Positions 24,898 through 33,294 of a DNA stretch of 64,000 bases are shown here, piece by piece. The stretch comes from Streptomyces sp. MNU76. GTDB lineage: Bacteria > Actinomycetota > Actinomycetes > Streptomycetales > Streptomycetaceae. Under the pieces are notes generated by a model. It saw nothing but the letters and a program-made list of their open reading frames with translations. It did not search any database and was not told where the DNA came from. The stretch covers positions 124,001 through 188,000 of the forward strand of contig NZ_JAJKLK010000009.1 of assembly GCF_020982545.1 (NCBI RefSeq). The letters run 5' to 3'. The translations under genes and the position numbers were made by a program. Each line of letters begins with the position of its first letter. Within the stretch, counting starts at the first letter, position 1.

Positions 24898-26040
24898 GTG
24901 TCTCGGTATACACGTCCGCTCAGCGTGGTCATCGGCGTCAACGGCATCGGCATGGGCCACTCCGTCAGGCAGAGCGTGATCGCCCAGTACCTCCGCGACC
25001 ACGGTCACCAGGTGCGGATCATCACCAACGGCTCCTCGCGCGTGGAGTACTTCCGCGACCTCGGCTTTCCCGCATGGGACGGATGGATGCCGACGCTCCT
25101 GGCCCGAGACGACCGCATACACGCAAGCGACGCCATACGCGCCAACATCTGGCAGGTGCCCGCCGGCGTCACCAAACACCTGCGTCTACGTCGAATCATT
25201 CGGGACACCGGCATCCCGGACGTGTTCATCACCGACTACGAGCCCAACACCCCGCGCCTGGCCTACCACTTCGGCAGGCCGCTGGTCTCCGTCGACCAGC
25301 AGAGCAAATACCGGCACCTCGACCTGCCCACTGTCGGCCGGTACGCCCGAACCGCTGACGAGCAGCGGCTGCGCTACTTCGCGCCTCATGTCGACCGGTC
25401 CTTCATCTGCTCCTTCGTCCCGCTGGACGCCGATGACCACAAGCTGGAGTTGATCGCCCCCGTCGTCCCCGACGTGGTCCGCTCCGCCCCGGTCACCACT
25501 GAACCCCTCGCCACGGCCTACTTCTCGCGCTACTTCGACCACGGTCCGGAAGAGTCCGTGCGGGCCCTCGCCGACGTCTTCCGCCAGCATGTGCCGGACC
25601 GCGACCTGCGGATCTACGCGCAGGCGGCAGAGACCAGCAACCTGCGCCAGTACGCCAGCGACAGGATCGAGATCTGCACCTTCGACCGCGAGGCGTTCAT
25701 CGCCGACATGGCACGGTCCGAGGGGGTCTTCTCCAACGCGGGCTTCAACCTCATCAGCGAAGCCTTCGTCCTCGGCAAACCGGTCCATCTGATTCCCCTG
25801 CCCACCTACGACCAGCACTGGTGCGCCAAGGTCATCCACGAAGCCGGACTGGGCACTTCAGCACCGCAGATCACCCCCGGAGCGGTGCTCAACTTCCTCA
25901 ACCGAAGCCAGGAACTGCGCAGCAACGTCGTGCACCACCGGGACGAGCACCTCCTCGCCGATCCGCGGGAACGGATCGCCTCCTATCTGGAGACCCTGCC
26001 CGTAGCCAGTCAGCAGACCCTCACACCATCCGCGCGGTAG
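24898..26040 (+). CDS. GT-B fold glycosyltransferase (MurG/GT28-like)
   Basis: The GTG start at 24898 gives 380 aa. The N-terminal GVNGIGMGHSVRQSVIAQYL is a variant of the GxGxGH acceptor-site motif of MurG-like enzymes. The C-terminal donor-binding region reads EGVFSNAGFNLISEAFVLGK, then LIPLPTYDQHWCAKVIHEAG. It lies 13 bp after the previous stop and 6 bp before the next start. It probably transfers a sugar, perhaps one made by the NDP-sugar dehydrogenase and epimerase encoded 5 kb downstream. Confidence 0.8.
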   Translation: MSRYTRPLSVVIGVNGIGMGHSVRQSVIAQYLRDHGHQVRIITNGSSRVEYFRDLGFPAWDGWMPTLLARDDRIHASDAIRANIWQVPAGVTKHLRLRRIIRDTGIPDVFITDYEPNTPRLAYHFGRPLVSVDQQSKYRHLDLPTVGRYARTADEQRLRYFAPHVDRSFICSFVPLDADDHKLELIAPVVPDVVRSAPVTTEPLATAYFSRYFDHGPEESVRALADVFRQHVPDRDLRIYAQAAETSNLRQYASDRIEICTFDREAFIADMARSEGVFSNAGFNLISEAFVLGKPVHLIPLPTYDQHWCAKVIHEAGLGTSAPQITPGAVLNFLNRSQELRSNVVHHRDEHLLADPRERIASYLETLPVASQQTLTPSAR

Positions 26041-26046
26041 GCGGCC

Positions 26047-27642
26047 ATGGCGACTTCCTCGCTCCCCGCCCATCTGAACGTCGGCGTGTCAGTGGCCGCC
26101 GTCGTGGCCTGCTATCGCTTCGCCGTCTCTCCGGCGGTACGAGCCCTCGCTCGCCGTCGCCGGGTCCTGCTGGCCGTGGTCATCGCGCTTACGCTCGCGG
26201 TACTGGCCGCGTTTCGGCCATCACCGGAGCCCGGCCCGCTGCGCTGGTTCGTCATCACCGTGATCGTTTTGCTCACCTGGCAGGGCGCGACCAGCGACTA
26301 CGACGTCACAGAGCCCATCGCTCCTCAACGCCGCGACAAACGGCTGCTGCTCCTCCTCGCAGCCGCCTCGTGCCTGTGGCCGGCGGCCCTGCTGCCGTGG
26401 ATGACCGTGTACTGCGGCAAGCTGCGCGGCTGGAAACACCACGCGATGATGCCCACGCGTCTCCTCAAGTCGTACCTGGCCTGGTTCCTCGTGGCGATGC
26501 TCTTTGGTGCCACGTGTTCCACAGCGGCACTGCTGATGGTCCTCGGCTGCGTCTCGCTCTCCCACTATGTCAAACCAGCATGGAGCAAGGCCCGTCTCGG
26601 TCCCTACCCCTGGTCATGGGCCTGGCACAACCGCACCCACTACCTCATGGCTTCCGCATACTCCTGGGGCTGGGCTCGCTTCCTCCGGGTCGAGAGCGTG
26701 TCGCGCGTGCTGCGCCGTGCGCGCGTCCTCGATCGTCCGGTCAACTTCCTCGCGATGGCCGTCGAGGCTGCCGGCCTCATCGCGTTCCTCGATCGCCGGC
26801 TGCTCATCGCGGCCCTGTTGGCCACCGCGCTCTTCAACGTTGTCGTGGCGCTCGCCTCCGGGATCCTCTTCTGGGAGAACATCGTCACCAACGTCGCCCT
26901 CGCCATCACGATCACGCTGCTTCCCGCTGCGGAGTACGACGCGGTCTTCGGCTGGCCCACCGCCCTGATCGCGCTCGCCATGCTTCTGCTCAGCACCGCC
27001 GACCTGCTGTGGCAGCCCTGGCACCTGGGCTGGTGGGACTCCCCCTTCACGGCACGCGTCCATTGGCAGGTGGAGACCGTCTCTGGGATGACGCTCGGGC
27101 TCTACAACGACTTCATGTGCCCGTACGAGCGCGAGTACGGCCGTGTCCTGGGCTACTTCCTCACCGACGAGCCCTTCCTCCATGGCCACCTCGGCATCGT
27201 CTGGGACCGGGAACTCCGCGATCTTCTCGTCCAGGCGGACGGCAACCGGAATCAGCTGCGCGCGCTCAAGCAGACGTACGGCCATGTACAGGCCGACGAG
27301 CAACAGGCGCGTGAGCACATCGCCTTCCTCACCAGGATGTTCACCCAGCTCAACGCCGGTGCCCGTAAGAGCCCCTTGCCTCGATCTCTGCGCCGCCTCA
27401 AGGCCCCTGGCGGCCAGCTCTACCGATGGGGCGACCTTCCTCCCTTTCGCGGTGAGGAACCGGTCCGCCGCATCACGATCCGCTACGAGGAGCGCTGTTA
27501 CCGCCCCGCCACCGGCGACTTCCTCCTGCTCACCGACCGCACCGTGCAGGCGATCGACCTCCTGCCACCCAGCGCAAACCACGGGAGTACCTCATGCGCA
27601 AAGTCTTCATCGACTGCGGCACGAACCTCGGAATCGTGCTGA
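26047..27642 (+). CDS. large polytopic membrane protein, unknown
   Basis: The 531-aa product has about 8-9 membrane helices in its first 330 residues. Examples are LLAVVIALTLAVLAAF, RWFVITVIVLLTWQGA, AASCLWPAALLPWMTVYCG, SYLAWFLVAMLFGATCSTA and ALIALAMLLLSTADLLW. A soluble C-terminal part of 190 residues follows (WDRELRDLLVQADGNRNQLR). The membrane part vaguely recalls HTTM or gamma-carboxylase-like proteins, but this is not secure. Its end overlaps the FkbM gene start by about 48 nt. It may be a transporter, a lipid-modifying enzyme or a membrane anchor for the pathway. Confidence 0.7.
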   Translation: MATSSLPAHLNVGVSVAAVVACYRFAVSPAVRALARRRRVLLAVVIALTLAVLAAFRPSPEPGPLRWFVITVIVLLTWQGATSDYDVTEPIAPQRRDKRLLLLLAAASCLWPAALLPWMTVYCGKLRGWKHHAMMPTRLLKSYLAWFLVAMLFGATCSTAALLMVLGCVSLSHYVKPAWSKARLGPYPWSWAWHNRTHYLMASAYSWGWARFLRVESVSRVLRRARVLDRPVNFLAMAVEAAGLIAFLDRRLLIAALLATALFNVVVALASGILFWENIVTNVALAITITLLPAAEYDAVFGWPTALIALAMLLLSTADLLWQPWHLGWWDSPFTARVHWQVETVSGMTLGLYNDFMCPYEREYGRVLGYFLTDEPFLHGHLGIVWDRELRDLLVQADGNRNQLRALKQTYGHVQADEQQAREHIAFLTRMFTQLNAGARKSPLPRSLRRLKAPGGQLYRWGDLPPFRGEEPVRRITIRYEERCYRPATGDFLLLTDRTVQAIDLLPPSANHGSTSCAKSSSTAARTSESC

Positions 27643-28148
27643 ACCGCTTCATTCACGAGCTTCCGGACCACGACTTCTACGCGTTCGAGCCCAACAAGGA
27701 CCTGATCCCTTCCATCCACCGGCAAGTCGAGCAGGCCCCTCGCTCCCCGCGCGTCGAGATCTTCCACAGCGCGGCATGGACCCACGACGGGACGATCGAC
27801 CTGTTCCTCGGCCACCACGAGAGCTCAACCGTGATGCCCGGCAAGCGCGTGCCGCCGATGTACGACCAGCAGATCGACTACAGCGCGCCGGTCCCCGTCC
27901 CGGCGACCGACTTCAGTTCCTGGCTGCGCCGGACGGTCACCGCGGATGATCACGTCGTCGTGAAGATGGACATCGAGGGCGCCGAGTATCCCGTGCTCAG
28001 CAAGCTGCTCAGCGACGGGACGATCAATCTCATCTCCGTCCTCTACATCGAGTGGCACTACGACCGCTTCCCCGCCATGAGCCGGGCCGACCACGACCAG
28101 GTCGCCAACGCGGTATCCGCCTACGTCGACGTCCGCGACTGGGACTGA
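27594..28148 (+). CDS. FkbM-family methyltransferase
   Basis: This 184-aa protein carries the FkbM signatures: the SAM-binding MRKVFIDCGTNLGIVLNRFI at the start, YAFEPNKDLIPSI next, and the catalytic-region block VVKMDIEGAEYPVLSKL near residue 125. FkbM enzymes methylate hydroxyl groups on sugars or natural products. It is the second methyltransferase of the operon. ATG at 27594 follows GGGAGTACC and overlaps the preceding membrane-protein gene. The sequence is short for the family but includes all the core motifs. Confidence 0.85.
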   Translation: MRKVFIDCGTNLGIVLNRFIHELPDHDFYAFEPNKDLIPSIHRQVEQAPRSPRVEIFHSAAWTHDGTIDLFLGHHESSTVMPGKRVPPMYDQQIDYSAPVPVPATDFSSWLRRTVTADDHVVVKMDIEGAEYPVLSKLLSDGTINLISVLYIEWHYDRFPAMSRADHDQVANAVSAYVDVRDWD

Positions 28149-28171
28149 CCCGGAGAAGAGGACACCCCACT

Positions 28172-28810
28172 ATGCACGCGAAGCACATCTACCTGATCAA
28201 GCACGGTGAGACAGAGGAAAACCTGCGGGGCATCCACCAGGGCCAGGCTGTCGGCGGCAGGCTCAGCAAGCGTGGGAGCGAGGACATCCGCAAGGTCGGC
28301 GACACCCTCGCAGCAGCCGGCGTCACCGTGGACCAGATGCTCGTCAGCCCGATGTCCCGCTGCCGTGAGTCCGCCGCTCTGCTGACCGCCCCGCTCACTC
28401 CCGCCGACGTGCGAGTGGACGAGCGCCTTGCCGCCAAGAACAGCGGCTGCCTCGGAGGCCGGCCCAGGGAGCTCGCAGCAGCCGAAGCCACCCGTCGAGG
28501 CGTCCCGATCCACCAGCTCCGTACGCCCGGCGGCGAGTCGTCCGAGGACGTCCAAAGCCGCTACGTGCAGCTCTGGGAGGAAGTCTGTGCAGGTTCGCAC
28601 CGCACCACCGTCCTCATCGGGCATGGTGGAGGAATCGCCTGCCTCCTGCTGCGTCTGACGGGGAACGGCTTCGACCGCTACCTGGATCACGTCCCTGGAT
28701 CCGCCGGCGTCACCTGGGTCGAGGTCGACGACGGGGCCCCGCGAATCCGGCTGACGAACGTGCCGGCCGCAGAATTGTCCGGCCGCCTCAACACCCGCCC
28801 CGCCCGATGA
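28172..28810 (+). CDS. histidine phosphatase superfamily protein (phosphoglycerate-mutase-like)
   Basis: The 212-aa product starts MHAKHIYLIKHGETEENLRG at 28172. The catalytic motif is usually RHGxT; here it is KHGET, an Arg-to-Lys change. The second histidine lies in TTVLIGHGGGIACLL, and RCRESAALL supplies the conserved R-x-x-xT/S region. Family members remove phosphate from sugars, nucleotides or peptides. It ends the operon, 33 bp before the convergent metG stop. The Lys substitution might lower activity or alter substrate choice. Confidence 0.83.
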   Translation: MHAKHIYLIKHGETEENLRGIHQGQAVGGRLSKRGSEDIRKVGDTLAAAGVTVDQMLVSPMSRCRESAALLTAPLTPADVRVDERLAAKNSGCLGGRPRELAAAEATRRGVPIHQLRTPGGESSEDVQSRYVQLWEEVCAGSHRTTVLIGHGGGIACLLLRLTGNGFDRYLDHVPGSAGVTWVEVDDGAPRIRLTNVPAAELSGRLNTRPAR

Positions 28811-28842
28811 GAGCGCGGGCGGTACGGGTGAGAGAGAGGCGG

Positions 28843-30567
28843 TCAGGCGTCCTCGGAGCCGCCGAAACGCTCCCGGTAGGACTCCAGGTCCTCCTCGGTG
28901 ATCTTCGTGAAGAGCACCGGCGGAACGGTGAACGCCGTCCCGGCCGGGACGGCGTCCAGGGCCTTGGTCTGCTCCGCGGTCACCCAGGTCGCGGTGTCAC
29001 CCTCCAGCGCGAAGGCACCACGCATGGCAGCCGCAGTGGACGGAATGAACGGCTCGGAGACCACCGCGTACAGGTGAATCAGGTTCATCGCGGTACGCAG
29101 GGTCAACGCGGCGCCGTCCGGGTCGGTCTTGATCTCCAGCCAGGGAGCCTTCTCCTCCAGGTAGGAGTTGCCCGCCGACCACAGCGCACGCAGAGCAGCC
29201 GCGGCCTTGCGGAACTGAAGAGCCTCCATCTGCACCTCGTACTCGGCAAGAAGCCGCGCGATCTCCTCGCCCAGCTTCGCCTCCGCCTCGCCGCCCGAAT
29301 GGCCCGCTGGCACCTCATCGCCGAACCGCTTGCGGGAGAAGGACAGTACGCGGTTGACGAAGTTCCCCAGGGTGTCGGCCAGGTCCTTGTTGACCGTGGC
29401 GGTGAAGTGCTCCCAGGTGAACGACGAGTCGTCCGACTCCGGGGCGTTGGCGATAAGGAAGTAGCGCCAGTAGTCACCGGGAAGGGTCTCCAGGGCAGCG
29501 TCCGTGAAGACACCACGCTTCTGAGACGTGGAGAACTTGCCGCCGTAGTACGTCAGCCAGTTGAAGCCCTTGACGAAGTCGACCTTCTTCCACGGCTCGC
29601 GTACGCCCAGCTCGGTGGCCGGGAACATCACTGTGTGGAAGGGGACGTTGTCCTTCGCCATGAACTGGGTGTAGCGGACGGTGTCGTCGGCCTCGTACCA
29701 CCACGACTTCCAGTCGCGGGCCTCGCCGTCCTCGGCGGCGTCCGCCCACTCCTTCGTCGCGCCGATGTACTCGATCGGGGCGTCGAACCAGACGTAGAAG
29801 ACCTTGCCCTCGGCCGCGAGATCGGGCCAGGTGTCGGCCGGGACCGGGACGCCCCAGTCCAGGTCACGGGTGATCGCCCGGTCGTGCAGGCCCTCGGTCA
29901 GCCACTTGCGGGCGATGGACGAGGACAGCTGCGGCCACTCCTCACCGACTGCGTCGATCCACCCTTCGACCTCGTGCTGAAGCTTGGACTGCAGCAGAAA
30001 GAGGTGCTTGGTCTCACGGACCTCCAGCTCCGTGGACCCGCTGATCGCCGAACGGGGGTTGATCAGGTCGGTGGGGTCGAGGACACGGGTGCAGTTCTCG
30101 CACTGGTCGCCGCGAGCCTTGTCGTAGCCGCAGTGAGGGCAGGTGCCCTCGACGTACCGGTCCGGCAGGAAGCGGCCGTCGACCGGCGAATACACCTGCC
30201 GGATGGCGCGCTCCTCGATGAAACCGTTCTCGTTCAGCCTGCGCGCGAAGTGCTGGGTGATCTCGACGTTCTGCTGCGACGAGCTGCGCCCGAAGTAGTC
30301 GAAGGCCAGCTGGAACCCGTCATAGACGGCCTTCTGCGCGTCATGGGCCTGAGCGCAGAACTCCGCGACAGAGAGCCCGGCTTCCTTGGCTGCCAGCTCG
30401 GCCGGCGTGCCGTGCTCGTCGGTGGCACAGATGAAGAGGACGTCGTGACCGCGCTGGCGGAGGTACCGGGAGTACACATCCGCCGGAAGCATCGACCCGA
30501 CCATGTTGCCCAGGTGCTTGATCCCGTTGATGTAGGGAAGCGCGCTGGTGACCAGGTGTCGAGCCAT
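28843..30567 (-). CDS. metG: accessory methionyl-tRNA synthetase
   Basis: Charges tRNA-Met with methionine. The 574-aa product from ATG 30567 starts MARHLVTSALPYINGIKHLG, with the class I HIGH motif as HLGN. A zinc knuckle has four cysteines (CPHCGYDKARGDQCENC). KMSKS is represented by KFSTSQKRG, a form seen in a divergent MetRS branch. The anticodon-binding domain follows (WRYFLIANAPESDDSSFTWE). Its location inside a mobile element, between a phosphatase and an NDP-sugar gene, makes it an extra copy; the housekeeping gene is expected elsewhere. Accessory MetRS enzymes are known to give resistance to MetRS inhibitors, so self-resistance is possible. A dedicated supply of Met-tRNA is another option. 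Confidence 0.93.
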   Translation of the reverse strand: MARHLVTSALPYINGIKHLGNMVGSMLPADVYSRYLRQRGHDVLFICATDEHGTPAELAAKEAGLSVAEFCAQAHDAQKAVYDGFQLAFDYFGRSSSQQNVEITQHFARRLNENGFIEERAIRQVYSPVDGRFLPDRYVEGTCPHCGYDKARGDQCENCTRVLDPTDLINPRSAISGSTELEVRETKHLFLLQSKLQHEVEGWIDAVGEEWPQLSSSIARKWLTEGLHDRAITRDLDWGVPVPADTWPDLAAEGKVFYVWFDAPIEYIGATKEWADAAEDGEARDWKSWWYEADDTVRYTQFMAKDNVPFHTVMFPATELGVREPWKKVDFVKGFNWLTYYGGKFSTSQKRGVFTDAALETLPGDYWRYFLIANAPESDDSSFTWEHFTATVNKDLADTLGNFVNRVLSFSRKRFGDEVPAGHSGGEAEAKLGEEIARLLAEYEVQMEALQFRKAAAALRALWSAGNSYLEEKAPWLEIKTDPDGAALTLRTAMNLIHLYAVVSEPFIPSTAAAMRGAFALEGDTATWVTAEQTKALDAVPAGTAFTVPPVLFTKITEEDLESYRERFGGSEDA

Positions 30568-30908
30568 CCTCGGATGCTCCATTTCGTACGTACGGCGCCG
30601 GCGGCGGTGCCACGGCGGGCCCAAGTCGGGAAGCTGCAGCCCTTGCGATCATTGAGCTCGCGTCTTGATGTCACGCACTGTGACGGTACGGGTCTGCAGG
30701 CCACCGCCATCGTATCGAACCAGCGCTTTGCCCCTCCTGCGGATTTTGCGACCCACCTGAAGAGAGCCGAAAAGGCGCTCGGCCGTCCGAGACAGGCGGC
30801 CAAGCGAGTCTCGTACGGCCGAGGCACTTCCCATCTTAGAGCGCTCGCCGCGCCGCCGATCCGCATGCACCGCCCACGCCCCCGCCCGAATCCCAAGAGG
30901 TGGACCGC
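30568..30908. promoter_or_regulatory. divergent promoter region of metG and NDP-sugar dehydrogenase
   Basis: There is no credible gene in this 341-bp gap. It should contain the leftward metG promoter and the rightward dehydrogenase promoter. A GTGGCACCGCC word about 40 bp upstream of metG resembles a T-box core, but its UGGC does not match the discriminator expected of tRNA-Met, and no stem-I features are seen. I therefore do not call a riboswitch. Confidence 0.45.
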
Positions 30909-32204
30909 ATGATCAAGAATCGCGCCTTCCAGCAGCTCCGCGTCGCCGTAGTCGGGCAGGGATACGTCGGACTCCCGCTCGCCGTCAGAGCCGCCGAGGT
31001 CGGGCACCAGGTCGTCGGCTTCGACGTCGACGCACAGCGCGTCAAGCGGCTCGTACGCGGAGAGTCATACATCGAGGATATCCCGGACTCACGCCTTGCC
31101 CCGCTCCTTGCCACCGGCGCCTATCGCCCGACCATCGACGCCTCCGACTGCGCGGACTTCGACATTGCGATCGTCACGGTGCCCACGCCCCTCCGCGAGG
31201 GAGCGCCGGATCTGTCCCACGTCGAGGACGCGGCGCAGATACTCGGTTGCCACCTCACACACGGAGCGACCGTCGTCCTGGAGTCCACCACGTACCCCGG
31301 CACAACCGAGGAGGTCTTCGGCCCGCTCCTCGAACACGCCTCCGGCCTGATCGCCGGCCGCGACTTCCACCTCGGCTACAGCCCCGAACGCATAGACCCA
31401 GGAAACTCCACGTGGAAGCTGGAGAACACCCCCAAGGTCATCTCCGGCATCGACCCCGCCTCCAAGGAAGCCGTCCACCGCTTCTACGCGTCCCTCATCG
31501 ACACGGTCGTCCCGGTCAGCAACTGCAAGGAAGCCGAGCTGACCAAGCTGTTGGAGAACACCTTCCGGCACGTGAACATCGCGCTCGCCAACGAGCTGGC
31601 AATCTTCGCCCACGAACTGGACATCGACGTCTGGTCAGCGATCGACGCGGCCTCCACCAAGCCTTTCGGGTTCATGCGCTTCACCCCCGGACCGGGCGTG
31701 GGAGGCCACTGCCTGCCCATAGACCCGTCGTACCTGTCCTGGCGCGTCCAGCGCACCCTGGGCCGCAACTTCCGCTTCGTCGAGCTGGCGAACGACGTCA
31801 ACAACCACATGCCCGATTACGTGGTCCGGCGCCTCGTCGACGGCCTCAACCAGCGCAGGAAGTCCCTCAACGGCTCCCGGATTGTGCTCCTCGGACTCGC
31901 GTACAAGGCCAACACCGGGGATGCCCGCGAGACCCCGGCGGCACGCATAGCCGAGCTGCTCAGAGGCATGGGCGCCGAGGTTCAGGTGGCCGACCCTCAC
32001 GTCAGCGACGACGCTCACCCCCGCGCGGCCAACCTGGAGAACCTCCAGCGAGTCGAGGTGACCCCCGAGTGCCTCGCGGATGCCGACGCCGTGGTCCTGC
32101 TCGCCGACCACGACGCCTTCGACTACCACCTGATCACCGCCCACGCCCCGTACATCCTCGACTGCCGCCGCCGGCTCGCCGGCGCCCACGTCGACTCTCT
32201 CTGA
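30909..32204 (+). CDS. NDP-sugar 6-dehydrogenase (WecC/UDP-GlcNAc-type)
   Basis: Oxidises an NDP-sugar C6 hydroxyl to a uronic acid with two NAD+. The 431-aa product has an N-terminal Rossmann motif (VAVVGQGYVGLPLAVRAAEV), then VTVPTPLREGAPDLSHVEDA and VVLESTTYPGTTEEVFGPLL. The central block ELTKLLENTFRHVNIALANE and the catalytic Cys in GPGVGGHCLPIDPSYL are diagnostic. The C-terminal substrate domain begins with GLAYKANTGDARETPA. An upstream in-frame GTG at 30900 is a possible start. The epimerase starts 11 bp downstream, so the two form an NDP-sugar pathway. Confidence 0.92.
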   Translation: MIKNRAFQQLRVAVVGQGYVGLPLAVRAAEVGHQVVGFDVDAQRVKRLVRGESYIEDIPDSRLAPLLATGAYRPTIDASDCADFDIAIVTVPTPLREGAPDLSHVEDAAQILGCHLTHGATVVLESTTYPGTTEEVFGPLLEHASGLIAGRDFHLGYSPERIDPGNSTWKLENTPKVISGIDPASKEAVHRFYASLIDTVVPVSNCKEAELTKLLENTFRHVNIALANELAIFAHELDIDVWSAIDAASTKPFGFMRFTPGPGVGGHCLPIDPSYLSWRVQRTLGRNFRFVELANDVNNHMPDYVVRRLVDGLNQRRKSLNGSRIVLLGLAYKANTGDARETPAARIAELLRGMGAEVQVADPHVSDDAHPRAANLENLQRVEVTPECLADADAVVLLADHDAFDYHLITAHAPYILDCRRRLAGAHVDSL

Positions 32205-32215
32205 AGGGAAGCCAC

Positions 32216-33142
32216 GTGAAGATCGTGATCACCGGCGGTGCCGGGTTCATCGGCAGCAACCTGGCTCGGAACCTGATGAGGCGCCCCGAGATCAGCCAGG
32301 TCCGGCTAATCGACAACCTCTCCACCGGCCGCAAGGAGAACATCGCGGGTCTCGACGTCGACTTCTTCGAGAGCGACGTCCAGGACGCCGCGCTCCTGAA
32401 GCAGGCATTTCACGGCGCCGACGCCATCGTCCACCTCGCCGCCCTGCCGTCCGTTCCTCGCTCCGTGAAAGACCCCCTGGCCAGCCATCACGCCAACGCG
32501 ACCGGAACTCTCCAGGTCCTCGAAACAGCCCGCCGAGCCGGCAACCTGCACGTGATCGCCGCCTCCTCGTCATCCGTCTACGGGGCGAACCCGCACCTCC
32601 CCAAGCACGAAGACCTCACCACCGCCCCGATGAGCCCGTACGCGGTCACCAAACTCGCCACGGAGGCGTACTTGGGCGCGTACCACTACAGCTTCGGCCT
32701 CCCGGTACTGCCCTTCCGCTTCTTCAACGTCTACGGGCCCGGCCAGCGCGCCGACCACCCCTACGCCGCGGTCATACCGAAGTGGATCAGCGCCACGCTC
32801 AACAGACGCCCCCTGACCGTGCACGGTGACGGCACACAGACACGCGACTTCACGTACGTGGGCACGGTCTGCGAGGTCCTCACCGACGCCCTCCTGCGTC
32901 GAGTCGCCGAACCCTGGCCAGTAAACCTGGCCTTCGGTACGCGAACGTCCCTCCTGGCCCTGATCCCCGAGATCGAGGCCGCAACCGGGTTCCGCGCTCA
33001 GCGGGAGCACACAGCCCACCGCGTTGGTGACGTCCCCCACTCGCAGGCCGATGGCACCCGCCTGCGAGCGCTCTTCCCGACCGTCGCGCTCACACCGCTG
33101 CAGGAAGGGATATCGGCTACAGCAAAATGGCTCCGCGCCTGA
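32216..33142 (+). CDS. NAD-dependent epimerase/dehydratase (UDP-GlcNAc 4-epimerase-like)
   Basis: This SDR enzyme of 308 aa starts with GTG at 32216 after GAAGGGA. The N-terminus carries the NAD motif VITGGAGFIGSNLARNL. ADAIVHLAALPSVPRS and SSSSVYG follow, with the catalytic Tyr/Lys pair in SPYAVTKLATEAY and the FFNVYGPGQRADHPYA block that lines the sugar site. The size fits NDP-sugar 4-epimerases or dehydratases. It is paired with the dehydrogenase gene, so a uronic acid of altered stereochemistry is a likely product for the nearby glycosyltransferase. Confidence 0.9.
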   Translation: MKIVITGGAGFIGSNLARNLMRRPEISQVRLIDNLSTGRKENIAGLDVDFFESDVQDAALLKQAFHGADAIVHLAALPSVPRSVKDPLASHHANATGTLQVLETARRAGNLHVIAASSSSVYGANPHLPKHEDLTTAPMSPYAVTKLATEAYLGAYHYSFGLPVLPFRFFNVYGPGQRADHPYAAVIPKWISATLNRRPLTVHGDGTQTRDFTYVGTVCEVLTDALLRRVAEPWPVNLAFGTRTSLLALIPEIEAATGFRAQREHTAHRVGDVPHSQADGTRLRALFPTVALTPLQEGISATAKWLRA

Positions 33143-33294
33143 TTGCAGGTACGGGCCCATGCTCCGCTTCTGCAACTACCCCAACGGATTCGGCAGCACC
33201 CGCGCGATGCCAGCAGGCAGATGCCGGGCCGTGACGTGAAGAGCCCTCACTGGCTTTCGCCACCCATGCCACCATCATTGGCAGGAGGTGTTGG

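Noticed and set aside
30590..30620. T-box-like GTGGCACCGCC word upstream of metG
   Set aside because: The UGGC does not match the discriminator base expected for tRNA-Met, no specifier loop, AG-bulge or GNUG features were found, and GC-rich DNA gives such words easily.
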